In this document: in pieces, positions 1 to 4,719 of the stretch
Numbering within the stretch: the stretch's first letter is position 1
Layout of the letters: every line of letters starts with the position of its first letter
Assembly (NCBI GenBank): GCA_934122035.1
Contig: CAKOVP010000039.1
Location: 1-9,467, forward strand
Origin: an uncultured Clostridia bacterium
GTDB taxonomy: Bacteria > Bacillota > Clostridia > TANB77 > CAG-508
Direction: 5' to 3'
DNA length: 9,467 bases
Program-made: the position numbers and the translations under genes
The notes under the pieces: generated by a model
What the model was told of the DNA's origin: nothing
The model's input: the letters and a program-made list of their open reading frames with translations, nothing else
The model's database searches: none

Positions 1-38
1 AATAACTACCGCTATTGGTCTTTTTTCAAAGGTTTATT

Positions 39-88
39 GTTTACTTTTCAATGTGCTCTTTGTTCCTCATTTTGTTTTTCTGTGGAAC
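39..88 (-). promoter_or_regulatory. Antitermination-like leader: boxB-like hairpin plus boxA-like element
   Basis: Downstream of P2 on the minus strand, GTTCC (88-84) and GGAAC (66-62) can form a five-base-pair hairpin with a 17-base loop. It is followed at 59-39 by AGAGCACATTGAAAAGTAAAC. The TTGAAAAGTAAACAA part closely resembles the boxA region of Bacillus rrn leaders (TTGAAAACTAAACAA, from memory). Such elements bind the Nus antitermination complex. The function is inferred from resemblance and position. Confidence 0.5.
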
Positions 89-95
89 GTTTTTT

Positions 96-124
96 ATTGT
101 ACCATCTTTGTTTTATTTTGTCAA
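96..124 (-). promoter_or_regulatory. Sigma-A promoter P2 of the leftward stable-RNA-like unit
   Basis: On the minus strand, -35 TTGACA (124-119, perfect consensus) and -10 TACAAT (101-96, five of six) are separated by exactly 17 bases. A long A/T-tract region lies directly upstream. The spacing from P1 is 185 bases. Tandem promoters of this quality are typical of rrn operons in low-GC Gram-positive bacteria. Confidence 0.85.
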
Positions 125-211
125 CATATTTTTTAATTTTTTTAAATTATTTTTTGTTGACTTTAACTAGAATAAAAAGTGTAAAATAATAAACTAGTAA
201 TTACCGCTTTT

Positions 212-227
212 CTCTTCAACAAGCTCT
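212..227 (-). promoter_or_regulatory. Second copy of the boxA-like element, in the P1 leader
   Basis: The minus strand reads AGAGCTTGTTGAAGAG here. It matches the element downstream of P2 (44-59, AGAGCACATTGAAAAG) at 12 of 16 positions. It lies about 50 to 60 bases after the P1 -10. The motif AGCGGTAATTA follows at 208-198, matching AGCGGTAGTTA at 13-3 after P2 with one difference. The promoter and leader therefore look like a duplicated unit. Confidence 0.45.
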
Positions 228-280
228 GTTTTTATTACTAATTTACTTCTATTTTTTATCCGTTGTTTGGCACTTCAAAT

Positions 281-309
281 ATAATACCACAGGGCTTGCT
301 CAAAGTCAA
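281..309 (-). promoter_or_regulatory. Sigma-A promoter P1 of the leftward stable-RNA-like unit
   Basis: On the minus strand, -35 TTGACT (309-304) and -10 TATTAT (286-281) are separated by exactly 17 bases. The sequence upstream of the -35 is rich in A and T tracts, as in an UP element. The expected start point is near 274, pointing left. No ribosome binding site or start codon follows, which favours a stable-RNA transcript. Confidence 0.8.
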
Positions 310-387
310 CACTTTTTTCAAAATAATTTTGATTTTTTTACAAGCCTTAAGTTCAAAATTAATTTCCAGTTTTAAATAACAACTAGA

Positions 388-425
388 ACTAAGTTTTACA
401 CACTTTTTTATATGTGAAACTTGGT
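388..425 (+). other. Hairpin with a 13-base-pair stem, of unknown role
   Basis: Bases 388-400 pair with 413-425 around a 12-base loop. The stem includes two G-U wobbles when read as plus-strand RNA. Read as minus-strand RNA, the same positions become C-A mismatches. No U-run follows on either strand, so it is not a standard terminator. It sits about 50 bases downstream of the HD gene stop codon. Confidence 0.35.
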
Positions 426-477
426 CTTACATTCAGTGTAAAGGTAATTTATATTATATAAAAATATCATTTTTAAC

Positions 478-1245
478 CTATTTTAGTATTTTTTTCACAT
501 ACTCTGTTGATAATTTAAATATTTCGTTATATCTTTCCATTGTTTTTAAGTCATTAAACTTATGTCTTTTGTATACTTTCTCTATGTAATTATTTTTATC
601 TATTATATATAAGCTATATTTATAATTAAAATCATATACATACGCAAAGTGACATACCAATCCATCTGCAGCACTTTTCCTATTTTTATATTCAATTCTT
701 TTGTCTTCTTTAAATTCTCTATAAATTTCATCGCTTATTACATCATTAGATAAGTCTGGGCTCTCCCAAACTGCTTCTTTTGAATATACTGTTAACGAAT
801 AAAATATATCTACTTTGTCAGCATCTCTTATTATTTTACTATGTAATGTTTCTCTTTCTGTTAAATTATTTTCTATTCTTGCCTTATTATGGTTTAATAT
901 TGCCTTTTTTATTATTTCATCATACTGCTTGTCTTCTATAAATTTGCGAATCATTCCGTTTTCAAATAGTATTTTTATCCCCATCTCTGCATGATTTACA
1001 CTCTTTCCATCATTGAATGTATGATATAGTCTAATTTGTTCAAATCTTCCAATATCATGTAATAAGCCAATTAACCATGCAAGGTCAATGTCTTCTTGTG
1101 ATAATTTAAGATCGTTTGCAATGTTGTTTGCAATTTCTGCAACCCTTTGTATATGTTCTATTTTTAATCTTATTTTTTCATCATCTGGATTATATTTTGT
1201 AACATATTCTTTAAATGCATTTAATGCTACTTCTCTATTTATCAT
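478..1245 (-). CDS. HD-domain metal-dependent phosphohydrolase
   Basis: This 255-residue protein carries a complete HD-domain metal-ligand set: H31 (IEHIQRV), H63-D64 in LLHDIGR, H85 (NHAEMG), H119 (NHNK) and D141 (RDADKVD). HD proteins hydrolyse phosphate esters of nucleotides or related compounds with bound divalent metals. The substrate of this member cannot be told from the sequence. The HD core spans roughly residues 25-150. The C-terminal 100 residues form an aromatic- and lysine-rich extension with no motif I recognise. There is no signal peptide or membrane segment, so it is probably cytoplasmic. The ATG start is supported by AGAAGGAA six bases upstream. It is separated from the small membrane-protein gene by 106 bases containing a hairpin, so it is probably its own transcription unit, running toward the stable-RNA promoters. 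Confidence 0.85.
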   Translation of the reverse strand: MINREVALNAFKEYVTKYNPDDEKIRLKIEHIQRVAEIANNIANDLKLSQEDIDLAWLIGLLHDIGRFEQIRLYHTFNDGKSVNHAEMGIKILFENGMIRKFIEDKQYDEIIKKAILNHNKARIENNLTERETLHSKIIRDADKVDIFYSLTVYSKEAVWESPDLSNDVISDEIYREFKEDKRIEYKNRKSAADGLVCHFAYVYDFNYKYSLYIIDKNNYIEKVYKRHKFNDLKTMERYNEIFKLSTEYVKKILK

Positions 1246-1308
1246 TTTTTGTTCCTTCTAATAATTATTTAGGTTTTTAGGCTACCTATAAGCCTCTTTC
1301 ATAATTTT

Positions 1309-1338
1309 ACTACCCTTAATTTCTTAAGGGTAGTTTTT
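1309..1338 (+). terminator. Intrinsic terminator-like hairpin, best read on the plus strand
   Basis: A perfect 11-base-pair stem, ACTACCCTTAA with TTAAGGGTAGT, closes on a four-base loop (1320-1323). A T-run follows on the plus strand (1334-1338). On the minus strand the loop is GAAA, a stable GNRA tetraloop, but no U-run follows. It lies between the small membrane-protein gene and the HD gene, both on the minus strand. It may still end or attenuate transcription of the small gene despite the poor tract on that side. Confidence 0.5.
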
Positions 1339-1351
1339 ACTTTGATACACT

Positions 1352-1606
1352 TCATTCACAGTAATTTCTAGGTTTTTTGTTACATATTATTAGAATTATT
1401 GTTAATATTAACAATAGTCCTAATATAACTGCTAAAACTATTATTGCAGATATTGCCTCTAAAATTGTTACTGCAACTTCTGCCCCAATTATTATTCCAA
1501 TTACAACTCCTAGTGCAACTGCAAGTATTGAAGCAATTATTGTGAAACAATTTTTCTTTTCTTTCTTCTTTGTATCACAGCAGCAATTATATTCACGTGG
1601 CTCCAT
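1352..1606 (-). CDS. Small two-helix membrane protein with cysteine-rich cytoplasmic tails
   Basis: I do not recognise a named family. The start at 1606 is chosen because GGAGGTGA lies five bases upstream; an earlier ATG at 1621 would place that site inside the coding sequence. The product has 84 residues: a polar N-terminus with C8-C9-C10 and a KKKEKK cluster, helix 1 (about 21-45), helix 2 (about 51-75), and a short basic tail. Helix 1 holds a glycine zipper (G33, G37, G41). Two acidic residues, E43 and E50, lie near the turn. Positive charges at both ends suggest both tails are cytoplasmic, so C8-10, C20, C75 and C83 would face the cytoplasm and could bind metal. Similar small cysteine-flanked hydrophobic proteins occur in clostridia, to my memory, without known function. 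The strong ribosome binding site argues that it is a real gene. Confidence 0.7.
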   Translation of the reverse strand: MEPREYNCCCDTKKKEKKNCFTIIASILAVALGVVIGIIIGAEVAVTILEAISAIIVLAVILGLLLILTIILIICNKKPRNYCE

Positions 1607-1812
1607 AAAAGTCACCTCCATACAACATCTTTTTTATTGATGTTATACTATATAATATGCATATTCCCATTTTTTGACACAATTCGTCACTTTTTTAGTT
1701 TATTATTATCCCTAATTCATTAAATTTCACACCAATAAGTACTAAAGATTTAGAATTTATATATTATAAATCAATAAATATTTTCTAAAAGATTATATTC
1801 TATTTTCAAAAA
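1607..1812. other. AT-rich spacer between rlmB and the small membrane-protein gene
   Basis: About 200 bases hold the ribosome binding site, hairpin and palindrome described separately. Near the rlmB end there is a weak, bulged, all-A/T inverted repeat (TTTAGAA with TTCTAAA on the minus strand). No clean terminator for rlmB and no RNA gene can be supported. Confidence 0.4.
1624..1665 (-). promoter_or_regulatory. Leader hairpin and palindrome upstream of the small membrane-protein gene
   Basis: AACATC (1624-1629) and GATGTT (1639-1644) can form a six-base-pair hairpin just upstream of the ribosome binding site. Further upstream, AATATGCATATT (1654-1665) is a perfect 12-base palindrome. It overlaps a -10-like TATTAT (1657-1652 on the minus strand). 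No good -35 is visible at standard spacing; TTGTGT with a 19-base spacer is the nearest. A repressor or alternative sigma factor acting here is only a guess. Confidence 0.3.
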
Positions 1813-2613
1813 CTACTTAATTCTTTGCTTTACAGCTTCGTACATAACAATTCCTGCAGATACAGATGCATTTAATGAAGTAATTTTTCCTTTCATAGGA
1901 ATTTTTATTAGAAAGTCACAATTTTCTTTTACAAGTTTACTCATTCCAAATCCTTCACTTCCAATTACTATTGCGATATTTCCAGTTAAGTCTTCATCAT
2001 AATACATCTTGTTTGTTTCCATGTCTGTACCATAAATCCATACATCATTTTCTTTTAGATATTTGATTGTTTCGTTTATGTTGTTTACACGTGCTATTTT
2101 CATAAAGTTGGTTGCACCTGCTGATGTTTTTACTACAGTAGAATTTACAGCTGCAGCTCTTCTTTTGGGTATAATTATTCCGTGCACTCCTGCAGTTTCT
2201 GCAGTTCTTATAATGGAACCCAAATTGTGTGGGTCTTCAATTCCATCTAATATTAATATGAACGCTTTTTCATTTTTTGTTTTTGCTTCATTTAATATGT
2301 CTTCAACTTCGCAGTAATCAAATGGTGGAACTATTGCAATTACTCCCTGTGCATTTTCTGTTTGTGCCATTTGATTTATTTTTTCTCTTTCAACTTCTAC
2401 AATTACAATTCTTCTTTCTTTTGCTTTTGCAATTATTTTGGTAATTGATCCATGCTTTTCGCCTTTAGTGATGTAGATTTTATTTATATCTTTTCCACTT
2501 TCTAATAATTCTAAAACTGCATTTCTTCCTTCAATTTGATCATTAAATTCTTCTGTTTCATTTTTCTTGGAATTTTTCCTTTCTTTCCAATTTATATTAT
2601 CATTTTTACTCAT
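1813..2613 (-). CDS. rlmB: 23S rRNA 2'-O-ribose methyltransferase RlmB (TrmH/SpoU family)
   Basis: RlmB-type enzymes transfer a methyl group from S-adenosylmethionine to a ribose 2'-OH of 23S rRNA (G2251 in E. coli). The product has 266 residues from the ATG at 2613. An upstream in-frame TTG at 2637 is rejected because it lies inside a palindromic repeat, while AGAGAGGA sits eight bases before the ATG. Residues 25-95 form the substrate-binding N-terminal domain (IEGRNAVLELL start). The SpoU knot domain follows with all three motifs: DGIEDPHNLGSIIRTAE (123-139, with N130 and R136), IVIGSEGFGM (215-224) and IPMKGKITSLNASVSAGI (238-255). The lysine-rich first 24 residues are an extension. Other SpoU rRNA methylases are possible alternatives, but the domain order and motifs fit RlmB best. 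It lies 186 bases downstream of lepA. Confidence 0.9.
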   Translation of the reverse strand: MSKNDNINWKERKNSKKNETEEFNDQIEGRNAVLELLESGKDINKIYITKGEKHGSITKIIAKAKERRIVIVEVEREKINQMAQTENAQGVIAIVPPFDYCEVEDILNEAKTKNEKAFILILDGIEDPHNLGSIIRTAETAGVHGIIIPKRRAAAVNSTVVKTSAGATNFMKIARVNNINETIKYLKENDVWIYGTDMETNKMYYDEDLTGNIAIVIGSEGFGMSKLVKENCDFLIKIPMKGKITSLNASVSAGIVMYEAVKQRIK

Positions 2614-2630
2614 CAAAATAATCCTCTCTT

Positions 2631-2657
2631 CGCCCAAAGGGGACGTTCCTTTTGGGC
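2631..2657 (+). repeat. Palindromic repeat, copy A (GCCCAAA...TTTGGGC)
   Basis: The arms GCCCAAAGG (2632-2640) and CCTTTTGGGC (2648-2657) flank GGACGTT. It is followed on the plus strand by AAACTCTTTATTTTTATT, almost the same tail as copy B. It ends about two bases from the rlmB ribosome binding site on the minus strand, so a folded transcript could affect rlmB translation. Confidence 0.7.
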
Positions 2658-2758
2658 AAACTCTTTATTTTTATTTTTATTACTTTTTCTAATTGTATAA
2701 TTTTATTTTGTTCCTCAAAAATATCAATTCCCACAAAAAATATTTTATTTTCCATTTT

Positions 2759-2787
2759 CGCCCAAAAAAGGGCGTCCCCTTTGGGCG
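2759..2787 (+). repeat. Palindromic repeat, copy B, just after lepA
   Basis: The outer arms CGCCCAAA (2759-2766) and TTTGGGCG (2780-2787) pair perfectly over eight bases, with an inner GGG-CGT-CCC. The tail GAACTCTTTATTTTTATTT matches copy A and runs into the lepA stop codon at 2800-2802. On the minus strand this is the first hairpin after lepA. It lacks a U-run on that side and would be a weak terminator at best. Confidence 0.7.
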
Positions 2788-2799
2788 AACTCTTTATTT

Positions 2800-4614
2800 T
2801 TATTTATCATCGTCTAGTTTTAGTACTGATAAGAATGCTTCTTGTGGTATTTCTACGTTTCCAATTTCACGCATTTTCTTTTTTCCACGTTTCTGTTTTT
2901 CTAGTAATTTTTTCTTTCTTGTTACATCTCCACCATAACATTTTGCTAAAACGTCTTTTCTCATTGCTGATATTGTTTCTCTTGCTATTATTTTTCCACC
3001 AATTGCAGCCTGTAATGGTATTGTAAATAATTGCCTTGGTATTACTTCTTTTAGCTTTTCTATCATTTTCTTACCTCTATCGTAAGCTGAATCTCTGTGT
3101 ACTATAAATGACAAAGCATCTACGTTTTCTCCATTTACAAGAATGTCTAGTTTTACTAAACTTGAAGGTCTATATTCTTTTAGCTCATAATCAAAAGATG
3201 CATAGCCTTTTGTTTTTGATTTTAATTTGTCGAAGAAATCGTATATTATTTCATTTAGCGGTAGCTCATATACCAACGTGACTCTAGATTCGTCTAGATA
3301 TTTCATATCCACATAAATTCCACGTCTGTTTTGACATATTTCCATTATGTTGCCAACGAATTCCTTTGGTGTTAGTATTTCCGCTTCTACAAATGGTTCT
3401 TCTATTCTAGATATTTCATCTGGTTTTGGTAGGTCTGATGGATTATATATTTCTAACATCGTTCCATCTGTTTTATATACCTTGTATATTACTGACGGAG
3501 ATGTTGTAATTAGGCTTAAATCAAATTCTCTATCTAGCCTTTCTTCTATAATTTCTAAATGTAATAATCCTAAAAATCCACATCTAAATCCAAAACCTAA
3601 TGCAGCAGATGTTTCTTGTTCAAATTCTAGTGCCGCATCATTTAATTTTAATTTTTCTAAAGCAATTTTTAAGTTTTCATAGTCACTTCCATCTACTGGG
3701 TACAACCCACAGTACACCATTGGATTTACTTTCTTATAACCTGGAAGTGGTTTTTCGGCTGGTCTATCATCTATTGTTATTGTATCTCCAACTCTTATAT
3801 CAGAAAGACTCTTTATACTTGCAGCAATGTATCCAACTTCACCAGCAATTAATTGATCTGTTGGGCTGTACGAACCTGGTTCAAAATAGCCTACTTCTGT
3901 TACTGTAAATGTTTTTCCTGTTGCCATTAATTTTATTGTGTCTCCTACTTTTACAGTTCCATTTTTTATTCTACAATACGCGATTGCTCCTTGGTAATTA
4001 TCATAAATTGAGTCAAATATTAATGCTTGAAGTGGAGCATTCTCATCACCAGTTGGTGCTGGAATATCTGTAACAATTTTTTCTAATACCTGTTCAACAT
4101 TTAAACCAGTTTTTGCAGATATACAGGGAGCATCCATTGCTGGAATTCCAATTATATCTTCTATTTCTTTTTTTACTTCATCTGGCCTTGCGTTTGGTAA
4201 GTCTACTTTATTTATTACAGGTACAATTTCTAGATTATTATCTATTGCCAGATAAACATTTGCAAGTGTTTGAGCCTCAACTCCTTGACTTGCATCTACA
4301 ACAAGCACAGCTCCATCACATGCAGCTAAGCTTCTAGAAACTTCGTAATTAAAATCCACGTGTCCAGGGGTATCTATTAAATTAAGTTCATATACATGTC
4401 CATCTTTTGCCTTATATTTCATACGGACAGCTTGAGATTTTATTGTAATTCCACGTTCTCTTTCTATGTCCATGTTATCTAAAACTTGATTTTCCATCTC
4501 TCTTTTTGTAAGAACCCCTGTCATCTCTATAAGCCTATCTGCTAAAGTAGATTTTCCATGGTCTATATGAGCAATTATGCTAAAGTTTCTTATATATTTT
4601 TTCTTATCTTCCAT
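2800..4614 (-). CDS. lepA: Elongation factor 4 (LepA), translational GTPase
   Basis: LepA binds the ribosome, promotes back-translocation or recovery of stalled complexes, and hydrolyses GTP. The product has 604 residues, the usual family length. GTPase motifs run in order: AHIDHGKS (15-22, G1), RERGITI (52-58, G2), DTPGH (81-85, G3), NKVD (135-138, G4) and SAKTG (G5). The EF-G-like domains follow, then the LepA-specific C-terminal domain with LAKCYGGDVTRKKKLLEKQK and the late VEIPQEAF segment, which separates it from EF-G, BipA and TetM. The ATG at 4614 has AGGAG five bases upstream. A perfect consensus promoter lies only 37 bases before the start, so it is transcribed independently of the protease gene upstream. 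rlmB follows, possibly on the same transcript through repeats B and A. Clostridia usually keep lepA near hrcA-grpE-dnaK or hemN, and I see none of these here. Confidence 0.97.
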   Translation of the reverse strand: MEDKKKYIRNFSIIAHIDHGKSTLADRLIEMTGVLTKREMENQVLDNMDIERERGITIKSQAVRMKYKAKDGHVYELNLIDTPGHVDFNYEVSRSLAACDGAVLVVDASQGVEAQTLANVYLAIDNNLEIVPVINKVDLPNARPDEVKKEIEDIIGIPAMDAPCISAKTGLNVEQVLEKIVTDIPAPTGDENAPLQALIFDSIYDNYQGAIAYCRIKNGTVKVGDTIKLMATGKTFTVTEVGYFEPGSYSPTDQLIAGEVGYIAASIKSLSDIRVGDTITIDDRPAEKPLPGYKKVNPMVYCGLYPVDGSDYENLKIALEKLKLNDAALEFEQETSAALGFGFRCGFLGLLHLEIIEERLDREFDLSLITTSPSVIYKVYKTDGTMLEIYNPSDLPKPDEISRIEEPFVEAEILTPKEFVGNIMEICQNRRGIYVDMKYLDESRVTLVYELPLNEIIYDFFDKLKSKTKGYASFDYELKEYRPSSLVKLDILVNGENVDALSFIVHRDSAYDRGKKMIEKLKEVIPRQLFTIPLQAAIGGKIIARETISAMRKDVLAKCYGGDVTRKKKLLEKQKRGKKKMREIGNVEIPQEAFLSVLKLDDDK

Positions 4615-4650
4615 TATTTCTCCTAAAATTTAAGCTTTTAATTCTTTATA

Positions 4651-4679
4651 ATTATACGGTTAAACAAATCATTTGTCAA
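4651..4679 (-). promoter_or_regulatory. Perfect consensus sigma-A promoter of lepA
   Basis: On the minus strand, -35 TTGACA (4679-4674) and -10 TATAAT (4656-4651) are separated by exactly 17 bases. All 12 hexamer positions match the consensus. The expected start point is near 4644, giving a leader of about 30 bases before lepA with its AGGAG site. Confidence 0.92.
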
Positions 4680-4691
4680 ATAAGCAAAATT

Positions 4692-4716
4692 AAAGCCCGA
4701 TATAAAATCGAGCTTT
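4692..4716 (-). terminator. Intrinsic terminator of the Lon-type protease gene
   Basis: Three bases after the protease stop codon, the minus strand can fold AAAGCTCGAT (4716-4707) with ATCGGGCTTT (4701-4692) around a five-base loop. One U-G wobble is allowed on this strand only. AATTTTG follows, so the U-tract is CTTTAATTTT and somewhat interrupted. The next element downstream is the lepA promoter, which fits termination here. Confidence 0.75.
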
Positions 4717-4719
4717 TTG

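Larger units (their letters stand above)
1..477 (-). promoter_or_regulatory. Non-coding upstream and leader region, probably of an rRNA operon
   Basis: This stretch holds no credible coding gene. On the minus strand it contains two strong promoters (281-309 and 96-124) with A/T tracts just upstream of each -35, resembling UP elements. Each is followed by an AGAGC...TTGAA element and then by an AGCGGTARTTA motif. Tandem consensus promoters, a boxA-like leader and no ribosome binding site together fit the upstream region of an rrn operon whose 16S gene would start left of position 1. That identity is inferred, because no rRNA sequence is inside the window. A strong tRNA or other stable-RNA operon is the alternative. 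The part from 311 to 477 is the AT-rich 3' flank of the HD gene and holds one hairpin (388-425). Confidence 0.6.

Noticed and set aside
157..187. Plus-strand promoter TTGACT with TAAAAT
   Set aside because: The spacer is 19 bases, the -10 is imperfect, and no plus-strand gene or ribosome binding site follows. The similarity comes from the same A/T-rich background as P1 and P2.
1607..1621. Upstream ATG at 1621 as start of the small membrane protein
   Set aside because: It would place the strong GGAGGTGA inside the coding region and leaves no ribosome binding site before it. The ATG at 1606 has ideal spacing.
1652..1664. Sigma-E or sigma-K sporulation promoter (CATATTAT) before the small membrane-protein gene
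   Set aside because: The -10-like CATATTAT is partial, and no matching -35 lies at 13 to 17 bases, so I could not support a sporulation promoter.
2614..2637. TTG at 2637 as start of rlmB
   Set aside because: It lies within palindromic repeat A, has no ribosome binding site, and the ATG at 2613 has AGAGAGGA eight bases upstream.
2652..3026. Plus-strand open frame of 124 codons opposite the lepA 3' end
   Set aside because: It is low-complexity Phe/Leu/Ser antisense reading of the K-rich lepA end and the A/T-rich spacer, with no ribosome binding site. lepA itself is unmistakable.
3347..3908. Two overlapping plus-strand frames inside lepA
   Set aside because: They are shadows of the lepA coding sequence, with compositions typical of antisense frames and no start signals.
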